The notes beneath the pieces are model-generated. The model saw nothing but the letters and a program-made list of their open reading frames with translations, had not been told where the DNA came from and did no database searches. A DNA stretch of 46,839 nucleotides, from assembly GCA_964370645.1 (NCBI GenBank), contig CAYJJS010000011.1, positions 1 through 46,839 on the forward strand, read 5' to 3'. Below, piece by piece: positions 15,146 to 23,930 of this stretch (the stretch's first letter is position 1; the number at the start of each line of letters is the position of its first letter). Source of the DNA: CAMQRS01 sp964370645 (lineage in GTDB: Bacteria; Bacillota_I; Bacilli_A; Erysipelotrichales; Erysipelotrichaceae). Both the position numbers and the translations under genes were made by a program.

Positions 15146-16905
15146 TGTCTAAAATTCAAATTACAATTAATAATCAAGCGATTGAAGTGGAAGATGGAGT
15201 AAGTGTATTGGATGCTGCGAAGCAAGCCAATATTGATATTCCTACTCTATGTTATTTAAAAGAAACAAACGAAATCGGTGCTTGCCGTATGTGTTTGGTT
15301 GAAGTGGAAGGAGCAAGAACGTTACAAGCGTCTTGTGTGTTTCCTGTAAGAGATGGGATGGTCATTAAAACAAATTCACAAAGAGTGCGTAATGCTCGTA
15401 AAATGAATTTAGAATTAATCTTATCAAACCATTCTAAAAACTGTTTCTCATGTGCTAAAAACAACCACTGTGAGTTACGTAAATTATCTGGTGAATTAGG
15501 TGTTGATGACATTCGTTTCGACATCCAACCACCTGCAAGTGATATTGATGACACAAATCCTTCATTAGTAAGAGACAATTCAAAATGTATCTTATGTAAG
15601 AGATGTGTTGCGGTATGTAAAAAAGTACAAAAAGTAGATGCAATCAGTACGAATAGACGTGGTATTCACACTTCTATCAATAATGCATTTGATCGCCCTA
15701 CAGCAGAGAGTGAATGTATCTTGTGTGGACAATGTATTAATGTGTGTCCTACAGGTGCATTACGTGAAAAACGTGCTATTGATGATGTAGTAGCTGCAAT
15801 CGAAGATCCTACAAAACACGTAGTTGTGCAAGTTGCACCAGCTGTACGTGCTGCGTTAGGGGAAGAGTTTAACTTACCTATGGGTACAAATGTAACTGGT
15901 AAAATTGCAAGTGCAGGACGTCGTTTAGGATTTGATCGTGTGTTTGATACAAATACAGGTGCAGACTTAACGATTATGGAAGAAGGAACAGAGTTATTAC
16001 ACCGTGTTACAACCGGTGGAACTTTACCAATGATTACTTCATGTAGTCCAGGTTGGATTAAATTCTGTGAGCATTTCTATCCAGAATTCATCCCCAACTT
16101 GTCAACTTGTAAATCACCACATATGATGTTTGGTGCAATTATTAAGTCATACTATGCAAAACACCAAAACATTGATCCAAAAGATATTGTTACTGTGAGT
16201 GTAATGCCTTGTATCGCAAAAAAATATGAAGCATCAAGAGAAGAATTTGAAGTAGATGGAAATAGAGATATTGATCATGTAATTACATCTAGAGAATATG
16301 CAGCTATGATAAAAGAGGCTGGTATTAACTTTACACAACTGGATGATGAGCACTTCGATAGTCCATTCCCAAATACAGATTCAGGAGCTGCGGTAATCTT
16401 TGGTGTTACTGGAGGGGTTATGGAAGCAGCGCTTCGTACAGTTGCTGAGAAAGTGTCTGGTAAAGAATTAGAGTCGGTTGACTTTATGCAAGCTAGAGGT
16501 GAAGAAGGACGTAAGGAAATCACTGTAAACGCTGGGGATACAGTTCTTCGTGGATTGGTTGTTAGTGGAGTAGGTAGTGCGAAAGCGGTACTTAATGAAA
16601 TTAAAGCTAATGGTGGAAAATCGGAATATCACTTTATTGAGGTAATGGGATGTCCTGGTGGATGTATCATGGGTGGAGGACAACCTACTTATGATTCAGT
16701 AACTAGACAAAATGTAGATGTATTCGCAAAACGTGCTAGCGTATTGTATAATGCAGATGCAAATGCACAAATCCGTAAATCTCACGACAATCCAGATATT
16801 AAAGAACTTTATGATACATTCTTGAGTGAACCAAACTCTCATGAAGCACATAAATACTTACACACGCACTATTGTGCAAAAGGTAGATTTGGAAAAATTG
16901 ATTAA
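15145..16905 (+). CDS. hydA: [FeFe]-hydrogenase catalytic subunit HydA/HndD
   Basis: Catalytic subunit of 586 residues. Domains in order: plant-type [2Fe-2S] (GACRMCLVEVEG; residues 1-75), His-Cys [4Fe-4S] (HSKNCFSCAKNNHCELR), two ferredoxin clusters (CILCKRCVAVCKK, CILCGQCINVCPTGA), the H-cluster domain and a short iron-hydrogenase C-terminal tail. H-cluster cysteines are C300 (TSCSPGW), C356 (MPCIAKK), C503 and C507 (GCPGGC). The position after C300 is Ser301 instead of the proton-relay Cys of clostridial CpI. With HydB and HydC it would couple NADH, and probably ferredoxin, to H2. Maturases HydEFG are not in the window. Confidence 0.95.
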   Translation: MSKIQITINNQAIEVEDGVSVLDAAKQANIDIPTLCYLKETNEIGACRMCLVEVEGARTLQASCVFPVRDGMVIKTNSQRVRNARKMNLELILSNHSKNCFSCAKNNHCELRKLSGELGVDDIRFDIQPPASDIDDTNPSLVRDNSKCILCKRCVAVCKKVQKVDAISTNRRGIHTSINNAFDRPTAESECILCGQCINVCPTGALREKRAIDDVVAAIEDPTKHVVVQVAPAVRAALGEEFNLPMGTNVTGKIASAGRRLGFDRVFDTNTGADLTIMEEGTELLHRVTTGGTLPMITSCSPGWIKFCEHFYPEFIPNLSTCKSPHMMFGAIIKSYYAKHQNIDPKDIVTVSVMPCIAKKYEASREEFEVDGNRDIDHVITSREYAAMIKEAGINFTQLDDEHFDSPFPNTDSGAAVIFGVTGGVMEAALRTVAEKVSGKELESVDFMQARGEEGRKEITVNAGDTVLRGLVVSGVGSAKAVLNEIKANGGKSEYHFIEVMGCPGGCIMGGGQPTYDSVTRQNVDVFAKRASVLYNADANAQIRKSHDNPDIKELYDTFLSEPNSHEAHKYLHTHYCAKGRFGKID

Positions 16906-16912
16906 TATACTA

Positions 16913-16968
16913 AAAGGTTGAGCTATTTTCTTGGTGATTTTGACTAAGGGGGTCTCAGCCTTTCTTTG
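16913..16968 (+). terminator. Likely terminator of the hydrogenase operon
   Basis: Ten-base-pair stem AAAGGTTGAG/CTCAGCCTTT (16913-16922 with 16954-16963) with an unusually long 31-base loop, followed by CTTTG. Confidence 0.5.
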
Positions 16969-16998
16969 TTGAATACTGCTTTAGAAATATGATATACT
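16969..16998 (+). promoter_or_regulatory. Promoter of the beta-helix surface protein
   Basis: TTGAAT (16969-16974), 18 bases, TATACT (16993-16998), about 24 bases before the start codon. Confidence 0.5.
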
Positions 16999-17021
16999 TT
17001 ATTAGAAAGTGAGGGTGAATT

Positions 17022-20000
17022 ATGTTGAAAAAAATAAGTAAAATATTCTTGATTTTGGGGTTACTACTATCTAATGTATCGGTTAGTATATTTGCACAAA
17101 ATGAAGAACTGCAAAAAAATGGTGTTAAATCTTACACGGAAGAATTTGTTTTTGATGGAAGTCGTTTAATTATAGAACGAGATGGAAATTATAAATTGAC
17201 ATCCAATTCAGAAGTAAAAAAAGGAGGGTCTGTAAAAATAGCAGAAGGTGTGAATGCTACAATTACGCTTTCTAATTTTAAAATGGAGCATGGTTATGAT
17301 GATGGTCTTTTTGAAATTTTGGATGAAGCCAATGTCACTTTAATACTAGAGGGTGATAACTCTGTTCGTAATACGAATACTTTGCTAGAAGTAAATGGTG
17401 GATGGGCTGCTATTCGTGTGGTGCCAACGGCTACTTTAACAATCGAGGGATCTGGTTCTTTAGTCGTTGAGAGCACGCATGGTGCGGCGATTGGTGGAAA
17501 TGGTCCTTATAAAAAAAATGAAGATAGCGGAAGAAATGAATATCCATCAGAAATTAATGGGGATATTACTATAAATTCAGGAACTATTACTGCGATATCG
17601 GAAGAAGGTGCTGGAATCGGTGGTGGATTTAAATCCGGTGCTGGTAATATTACGATTAATGGAGGTACAATAGTTGCTACGTCTAATTTCAATGGAACAG
17701 GAATCGGTGGAGGTTCTAATGCTGGAACTGGTGTTTTTCTAGATAATGATGGGATCATTACAATTAATGGAGGAACAATTACTGCTACAGGAAATAATGG
17801 CTCTACGGGTATTGGTGGTGGAAAAGATAGTACAAGTGGAACGATTCTTATCAATGGTGGAAATATAACGGCAAATGGAGACACTTCCATAGGAGCGGCA
17901 GGAAATGCATATTCCGAAATGATTACTATTGCAGGAAATGCACAAGTGACGGCGAATGGAACGATTGGTGGAACTGCCAATTGGGGAAACATCGTTATAA
18001 GAGATACTGCTCATGTCGTTGCTACTGGTGAAAGAGCTGCGATTGGAGCGAATGAAACAAATACGGAGACAGGAACCATTCTAATTGAAGGAAACCCATA
18101 CGTGAAAGCGGTTGGTAATTGGGGTGGTGCAGGAATCGGTGGATACCAAGGTCCAGGAGGAATTATAACCATTACTGGTGGAACGGTTGAGGCAACTGGT
18201 GGTTTTATAGGAGCTGCTGGAATCGGTGGTGGTGCTGATTTAAATGCATCTAGCTCTGCGGATACATCGGGAGGAATCATTACAATCAGTGGAGGAAATG
18301 TGACCGCTATTGGTGGTGGTGGTGATTCAAACGGTGGACCAGGGATTGGAAAAGGGAAAAGTGTGAGCCACGTCAATAATAGTGTCATAACCATTAGTGG
18401 TGGTAGCGTTTATGCACAAGGTGCAATTTTTGCTGCAGGAATTGGAGCATCAACATACGCTAAAAGTGGTGATATCACAATTAGCGGTGGATTTGTGCAG
18501 GCGTATGGAACACCAGGAATTGGTGGTGGACATCAAAATTCAGCGCGTGATTCTATTTTTTCAACAACTCCTACGGGTAATGCGTTTATCGTTAGTAATG
18601 ATATAGAAGATTCAAGTTATGACGATTGGTCTGGAGTATTTATTGTGGATGAATTTAATGGGTTTGAACAAATCGGGAGCATGGTGTTAGGGGATATTAC
18701 AATGACCACAAATGCTGTAATACCTGAAGGTAAAACTTTGCAAGTGAGTGAAAGCAACCCTTTGAACATAGCAGCAGGAGTGACATTGACAAATGAAGGT
18801 ACGATTCTTTTGGATGGACCAAATGCACTAACAGGTGAAGGATCACTAGCTGGTGGTGGTGAGTTTATCGTACGCTATTATAGCATTACTGAAGACATGA
18901 TTACTGTGCCAGAGGGGCGTAGTTACGATCATCATATTCATGATGCGGACGATTTGATTCAGGTAAATGCGGGGGCATCGAGTACAATAGATGTTTTGGG
19001 TAAACAATTTGTTAGTGAAACACAAATTAATTTGGAAGATTGGGAACGTACAATTTCACTAGATGGAACTAGCGATAATACAATTTATAATGCGGGTACT
19101 TACACGGTAACATATACAAAAGGTGATGAAGTAGTGAGTAAGCAATTTTCAATAGCAAAAGCTACACCTACAATTGAGTTTAAAGAAATTGTAAGTACAA
19201 ATACCACTTACCCTAATGCGGTAGAATTTTATATATTAGTAAATGGAGCAACTGCCAATATGCCTGAAGGAAGCATTATGTCAACGAATGGTGGTACAAT
19301 AACGTTATACGATAATGGAAAGGTGCTTGACACGATTGAAACAGATGGTGGTTGGGAGTTGTATAGATATGTTCCAACAGCAGATGGAGCGCATAATTTC
19401 ACTGCTACATTTGAATCTAGTGACACAAATTTTAATGATATTGTAGAGCCGGAAGGAACGTTTAATGTGCAAGTAAATCCTGGAAGTATTCGTGACTACA
19501 CGGACTCAACACAAAGAACTACCTACAATGGATTATTTAATCAAATTGAATTTGACATTGTTTTAGATGGTGGGGATTCATACGTAGTCTCATACAAAAA
19601 AGAGGATGGGAGTTATACTACAGTACACCCTGCTTTATATGATGTTGGTGTTTATGAAATTGAATACAAAGTGAGCACAAATAACCATGTTACTTCTTAT
19701 GGTTCTCTTACATATACAGTTGAAAAAGCTTTGGTTAATTATATTGGAGATTTCTCTATGGATAGTTGGGTTTATGGTGATGTTCCAAGCACACCAAGTG
19801 CAAGTGTTCCATATGGACAAATACATTTCTCGTATCGTCCAACTTCCTCTTCAATTTATACATCAACAATCCCTAGTCAAGCAGGAGAATATCGTGTTAA
19901 GGCAGAGGTCTATGAAACCGATAACTATAGAGGGAATGTTGATTGGAGAGATTTCACAATTGCGAAAAAAGATATAAATGTGACTTTACATGTAGAGGAT

Positions 20001-21317
20001 AAAGTATATGATGGAACAAATTTAGCACCTCAAATTACAGCTACAATTGATGGGGGATTAGTTGGAAGTGATGAAATTGTTATTGAAGGGTTAGTAGGTA
20101 CATATGCCGACGCAAATGTAGGTGATAATAAAGCGATTACAGTCGATTACTCGAATATGGTTGTTAGTGGTAGTGGATCAGAAAACTATGAGTTGCACTT
20201 TAGTGAAGTTGAAGGAGATGTAATTAAAGCACAAGCGGTTATCGTTCAAGATGTAGTAGGTAATGTGGTGGTAGATGAGGGCACATTTACTTATATCATC
20301 GATCCAATTGAAGGGGCTGAATACTCAAAAGATGGAATTACTTTCCAAGAAAGTAATGTTTTTGAAGGATTCGTGGTAGGTGATATAGCTACTTTTAGTG
20401 CTCGCATGAAGGAAGATGAAAATCATGTTGCAGGTGTGCTAAAAGTAGGAGAGACTTATCATTTCGAAAGAGTACAGAATCCAACGCAAGCCGCTTTATT
20501 TGAAATGAGCTATGCAGTGGATTATGATAGTGAAACATTCACTATTACAATCCCAGAAGTAGAAGGCGCTGAATATAGCTTTGATGGAATTGTATGGAGT
20601 GATGTGAATACATTAACTGGTATCGATATAAGTAGTGAAGTGACAGGGTATGTTCGTATGAAAGAAACACCGGTTTATGTAAGTGGGGAAGTTGTCTCAT
20701 CAACAATAGAAACGCCAATGTATAAATATCCATTAGTGAGCTTTGATGCAAACGGAGGAGAACTAGATGAAGAGACAATGGTGGAAGTAGATAGAGATGG
20801 ACATCTTACAACTTTACCATTAGCTTCTAAATTAGGATATTTGTTTAATGGTTGGTATACTGCTGATGGTATTTTGGTATCATTAGAAGATACATACACA
20901 GAAGATACAACACTATATGCTAACTGGATTGGTAAACCAACAACGATTATAGAGGGAATGAATCAGGTGATTACACAAGGTGATACATTACGTGTGGTAT
21001 CGGATGGTGAGTTCAGTTTATTTAAACAAGTATTAGTTGATGGAAAAGTCATCGATACAAAATATTACACAGTGGTAGAGGGTAGTGTTATTGTAACGTT
21101 AAGTGGCGAATATACAAAAATGCTTGCTGTAGGGACACATGAATTAACTATCGTGTCTGAAACTGGTACAACTATGACAACGTTTAGTGTAAAAGCACCA
21201 GTAAGTGTAACACCACCAACTGGAGATACAACATCTACTGGAGTATGGATGAGTTTATTAGTTTTGTCTTTAGGAATGTTTGTATTAATGAAAAAGCGTA
21301 TTGTATTTAACAAATAG
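17022..21317 (+). CDS. Giant wall-anchored beta-helix surface protein
   Basis: Secreted protein of 1431 residues. A signal peptide covers about 1-26. Residues 150-510 carry roughly ten imperfect repeats of the form ITINGGT(I/V)TA...GIGGG with a 25-40 residue period, typical of a right-handed beta-helix. Bacterial Ig/MBG-like domains follow (about 700-980). A YDG-type domain (KVYDGTNLAP..., about 985-1070) and a Listeria-Bacteroides/InlB B-repeat (VSFDANGGELDEETM... ending LYANW, about 1240-1305) come next. The C-terminus has PPTGDTT (Thr at 1400), a membrane segment and KKR, a sortase-type signal lacking the leading L. Adhesion or glycan binding is inferred from domain type only. GAGGGTG precedes the ATG. 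Confidence 0.85.
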   Translation: MLKKISKIFLILGLLLSNVSVSIFAQNEELQKNGVKSYTEEFVFDGSRLIIERDGNYKLTSNSEVKKGGSVKIAEGVNATITLSNFKMEHGYDDGLFEILDEANVTLILEGDNSVRNTNTLLEVNGGWAAIRVVPTATLTIEGSGSLVVESTHGAAIGGNGPYKKNEDSGRNEYPSEINGDITINSGTITAISEEGAGIGGGFKSGAGNITINGGTIVATSNFNGTGIGGGSNAGTGVFLDNDGIITINGGTITATGNNGSTGIGGGKDSTSGTILINGGNITANGDTSIGAAGNAYSEMITIAGNAQVTANGTIGGTANWGNIVIRDTAHVVATGERAAIGANETNTETGTILIEGNPYVKAVGNWGGAGIGGYQGPGGIITITGGTVEATGGFIGAAGIGGGADLNASSSADTSGGIITISGGNVTAIGGGGDSNGGPGIGKGKSVSHVNNSVITISGGSVYAQGAIFAAGIGASTYAKSGDITISGGFVQAYGTPGIGGGHQNSARDSIFSTTPTGNAFIVSNDIEDSSYDDWSGVFIVDEFNGFEQIGSMVLGDITMTTNAVIPEGKTLQVSESNPLNIAAGVTLTNEGTILLDGPNALTGEGSLAGGGEFIVRYYSITEDMITVPEGRSYDHHIHDADDLIQVNAGASSTIDVLGKQFVSETQINLEDWERTISLDGTSDNTIYNAGTYTVTYTKGDEVVSKQFSIAKATPTIEFKEIVSTNTTYPNAVEFYILVNGATANMPEGSIMSTNGGTITLYDNGKVLDTIETDGGWELYRYVPTADGAHNFTATFESSDTNFNDIVEPEGTFNVQVNPGSIRDYTDSTQRTTYNGLFNQIEFDIVLDGGDSYVVSYKKEDGSYTTVHPALYDVGVYEIEYKVSTNNHVTSYGSLTYTVEKALVNYIGDFSMDSWVYGDVPSTPSASVPYGQIHFSYRPTSSSIYTSTIPSQAGEYRVKAEVYETDNYRGNVDWRDFTIAKKDINVTLHVEDKVYDGTNLAPQITATIDGGLVGSDEIVIEGLVGTYADANVGDNKAITVDYSNMVVSGSGSENYELHFSEVEGDVIKAQAVIVQDVVGNVVVDEGTFTYIIDPIEGAEYSKDGITFQESNVFEGFVVGDIATFSARMKEDENHVAGVLKVGETYHFERVQNPTQAALFEMSYAVDYDSETFTITIPEVEGAEYSFDGIVWSDVNTLTGIDISSEVTGYVRMKETPVYVSGEVVSSTIETPMYKYPLVSFDANGGELDEETMVEVDRDGHLTTLPLASKLGYLFNGWYTADGILVSLEDTYTEDTTLYANWIGKPTTIIEGMNQVITQGDTLRVVSDGEFSLFKQVLVDGKVIDTKYYTVVEGSVIVTLSGEYTKMLAVGTHELTIVSETGTTMTTFSVKAPVSVTPPTGDTTSTGVWMSLLVLSLGMFVLMKKRIVFNK

Positions 21318-21328
21318 AAGTGAAGTGT

Positions 21329-21366
21329 ACACCCACGTGTTGTAATGGCATAGTGGGTGTTTTTTT
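21329..21366 (+). terminator. Terminator of the beta-helix protein gene
   Basis: ACACCCAC/GTGGGTGT stem, 16-base loop, then a run of T. Confidence 0.8.
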
Positions 21367-21426
21367 TGCGTGTAATGAGTGGATAGGTGTAATGTGTTAT
21401 ATACTATATCTATAGGAGGGATGTAT

Positions 21427-22359
21427 ATGTGTACAGCGATTCGTTTTAAAGATAAGTATTTTGGAAGAAATATGGATATTTCATATTCGTTTAAGGAAAA
21501 GGTAGTTATTACGCCAAGGGAATATCCGATTGTGTTTAAGCAACATACTACATTGTATAAACATTATGCAATGATTGGTATGGCAAGTGTGGTGGATGAA
21601 TATCCATTGTATGCGGATGTGATGAATGAGTGTGGTTTGTGTTTTGCTGGATTATTGTTTGAGGGGTATGCTTTTTACGAGTCAAAGAATGACAAAGACA
21701 AAATCGGTCTAGCTCCTTATGAATTACCGTTATATTTATTAGGGGTTTGTAAAAATATAGGGGAAGTGAAGGAGCAATTAAAAGATATACAAGTTTTAGA
21801 TATCCCATTTAAAGAAAGTATCCCAGTTGCTAATTTGCACTTTATGCTATCGGATACGAATAGTAGTATTGTGATTGAGTGTACAAAAGATGGAATGCAT
21901 GTATATGATAATATGGTAGATGTGTTAACCAATAATCCAATATTTCCATATCATGTAGAGAATTTAAACAATTATATGAGGTGTACTCCAAGTGTAGCGA
22001 GTAATACATTCGCAAAACAACTTACTTTGCATTCGCTTGGTGTAGGGAGCGGTGGGTTTGGTATTCCAGGTGATAGTTTGAGTACTTCTCGCTTTATTCG
22101 AGCTGCTTTTCATTTGCATAATGCATCGAGGGTGTATGATGGGCTCACACAATTTTTTCATGTCTTAGATAGTGTGAAAATGGTACATGGATGTGTATTG
22201 GGTGAACACAAGGAGTATGAATATACACATTATACAAGTTGTATGGATATGCATGATATAATCTATAATTATAGACGTTATAATCAAATGGCTCTCACAT
22301 CACTACCTCTATTGGAAGAATCTTGTCTAGGTAAGCAGTTAATCTATGAAGTAGCTTAG
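21427..22359 (+). CDS. cbh: Choloylglycine hydrolase (bile salt hydrolase type)
   Basis: Ntn-hydrolase of 310 residues. The catalytic nucleophile must be Cys2, exposed after removal of Met1, and the ATG at 21427 gives MCTAIRF. AGGAGG lies seven bases upstream, so the longer in-frame starts at 21379 and 21421 are rejected. Other active-site positions visible are Arg14 and Asp17 in FGRNMD, VLTNNP at 166-171 and Arg222 in STSRFIRAAF. The segments YAMIGMASVVDEYPLYADVMNECGLCFAGL and IPGDSLSTSRFIRA match bile salt hydrolases closely. It likely cleaves taurine- or glycine-conjugated bile acids; penicillin V acylase is the main alternative. No signal peptide, so cytoplasmic. Confidence 0.88.
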   Translation: MCTAIRFKDKYFGRNMDISYSFKEKVVITPREYPIVFKQHTTLYKHYAMIGMASVVDEYPLYADVMNECGLCFAGLLFEGYAFYESKNDKDKIGLAPYELPLYLLGVCKNIGEVKEQLKDIQVLDIPFKESIPVANLHFMLSDTNSSIVIECTKDGMHVYDNMVDVLTNNPIFPYHVENLNNYMRCTPSVASNTFAKQLTLHSLGVGSGGFGIPGDSLSTSRFIRAAFHLHNASRVYDGLTQFFHVLDSVKMVHGCVLGEHKEYEYTHYTSCMDMHDIIYNYRRYNQMALTSLPLLEESCLGKQLIYEVA

Positions 22360-22492
22360 AAGGTATACTTTTATTGTGATTGAGAAAGGTTTATGAAAAG
22401 GTTGTTAGTAATAGGATAAAAAACAAATATTCAAAAGGATTGTACTACATAATGAAATTTGATTAATTATGTCTATTTTTTAAAGCATAGTG

Positions 22493-22501
22493 TGATATAA
22501 T
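22493..22501 (+). promoter_or_regulatory. Extended -10 promoter of purA
   Basis: TGATATAAT is a perfect extended -10. The same element recurs before dbpA and rapZ. The rest of the gap 22360-22545 shows no gene or purine riboswitch. Confidence 0.6.
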
Positions 22502-22545
22502 AGTACAGTAATTTTAATAAACATAAGTAGAAGAGGAGATATATC

Positions 22546-23829
22546 ATGGCTGGATATGTAGTAGTTGGAACCCAATGGGGAGATGAAGGAAAAGGTAAAA
22601 TCGTCGATGTACTGGGTAGTAAAGTTGATTACGTAGTTCGTTTTCAAGGTGGGAATAATGCAGGGCATACTGTAGTTGTAGAAGGAAAAAAACACATCCT
22701 TCACTTGCTACCATCAGGAGTACTACATACACAATCTAAGTGTATTATTGGTGCAGGTGTAGTGGTTGATCCATTTGTATTTTTGAAAGAGATTTCGGTC
22801 ATCGAAGAAGGTGGTTTAACAACGGATCATGTATTTATTAGTGAGCGTGCACATTTGATTATGCCGTATCATATCGCAATTGATAAATACCAAGAAGAAA
22901 TGAAAGGGGATAAGAAGGTAGGTACAACAAAACGTGGTATTGGACCTTGTTATGCAGATAAATTTCAACGTATTGGTTTACGTATGTGTGACTTAGAAGA
23001 TTTTGAGTCATTTAAAGAAAAATTAGCTTTCACATTAAAAATGAAAAATGATGAGATTGTAAAGTTGTATGGTGGAGAAGCATTTGATTTTGAAACATTA
23101 CTAGCACAGTTTGCACAAGTGCGTGAAAAATTACTTCCACGTATGATTAATTCTTTAGAAGATGTGAATAAAGCATTATATGAAGATAAAAACATCTTAT
23201 TTGAAGGTGCACAAGCAGCTATGTTAGATATTAACTATGGAACTTACCCATATGTGACTAGTTCCTCTCCAACAAGTGCAGGTGTTTGTACAGGTGCAGG
23301 AGTTTCACCTAAGAAGTTAGATACGATTATTGGAGTTGTAAAAGCATACTCTACAAGAGTTGGTGAAGGGCCATTTGTAACTGAGTTATTTGATGCAAAC
23401 GGTGATTATTTAAGAGAAAAAGGGTTTGAGTTTGGTTCTACAACGGGAAGACCAAGAAGATGTGGATATTTAGATTTGTTGGTTGTAAAACATGCTGCAA
23501 TGATTAATGGGTTGACGGATTTAGTAGTTACAAAAATTGATATATTGTCAGGACTAAAAGAAATTCCTGTATGTGTTGCTTATGAAATCGATGGGCAACG
23601 CCATGATTATTTACCAGCTAGTGTAGAGAAAATTGCTAAAGCAAAACCGGTATATGAAGTGTTGCCAGGATGGGATGAAGATATTACGAATATAAGTGAA
23701 TATGATAAGCTTCCTGAAAATGCAAAAGGGTATATTAAGCGAATTGAAGAAATTACAGGAACAAGAGTTTCTCTAATTTCAGTAGGGCCTGGAAGAGAAC
23801 ACAATATTGTTGTTAATGAATTGATTTAA
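22546..23829 (+). CDS. purA: Adenylosuccinate synthetase
   Basis: Converts IMP, aspartate and GTP to adenylosuccinate, the first step from IMP to AMP. The protein is 427 residues, the usual length. Motifs: GTQWGDEGKGKIVD near residue 8 (phosphate loop with catalytic Asp), NNAGHTVV near 38 with the catalytic His, GTTKRGIGPCYADK near 126, FEGAQAAMLDINYGTYPYVTSS near 218 and GSTTGRPRRCGYLD near 298. GAGGAG precedes the ATG. It is monocistronic between an extended -10 promoter and a terminator. Confidence 0.97.
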   Translation: MAGYVVVGTQWGDEGKGKIVDVLGSKVDYVVRFQGGNNAGHTVVVEGKKHILHLLPSGVLHTQSKCIIGAGVVVDPFVFLKEISVIEEGGLTTDHVFISERAHLIMPYHIAIDKYQEEMKGDKKVGTTKRGIGPCYADKFQRIGLRMCDLEDFESFKEKLAFTLKMKNDEIVKLYGGEAFDFETLLAQFAQVREKLLPRMINSLEDVNKALYEDKNILFEGAQAAMLDINYGTYPYVTSSSPTSAGVCTGAGVSPKKLDTIIGVVKAYSTRVGEGPFVTELFDANGDYLREKGFEFGSTTGRPRRCGYLDLLVVKHAAMINGLTDLVVTKIDILSGLKEIPVCVAYEIDGQRHDYLPASVEKIAKAKPVYEVLPGWDEDITNISEYDKLPENAKGYIKRIEEITGTRVSLISVGPGREHNIVVNELI

Positions 23830-23835
23830 TGAGAG

Positions 23836-23884
23836 AACGCGAATCGATACAAATGTGTGAACGTATGTGAAGATTTGCGTTTTT
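23836..23884 (+). terminator. Terminator of purA
   Basis: Ten-base-pair stem (23836-23845 with 23872-23881, one G-T pair), 26-base loop, T run. The 3' arm also holds the -35 box of the next promoter. Confidence 0.6.
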
Positions 23885-23903
23885 ATTTTATATGTGCTAG
23901 AAT
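23875..23903 (+). promoter_or_regulatory. Promoter of the NlpC/P60-like gene
   Basis: TTGCGT (23875-23880), exactly 17 bases, TAGAAT (23898-23903). The -35 lies inside the purA terminator stem. Confidence 0.5.
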
Positions 23904-23930
23904 ATGTAAGAACATCAAAGGAGGGATCCA

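Noticed and set aside
17507..18394. Long proline-rich antisense frames opposite the beta-helix repeats
   Set aside because: They mirror the glycine-rich repeat codons of the true gene (GGT/GGA read as ACC/TCC), have no ribosome binding site and no recognisable domain.
17460..18560. Possible CRISPR-like repeats
   Set aside because: The periodicity is at the protein level, repeat copies are imperfect and spacers are coding; there are no cas genes.
22360..22545. Possible purine riboswitch before purA
   Set aside because: No purine aptamer helices or terminator/antiterminator pair could be found.
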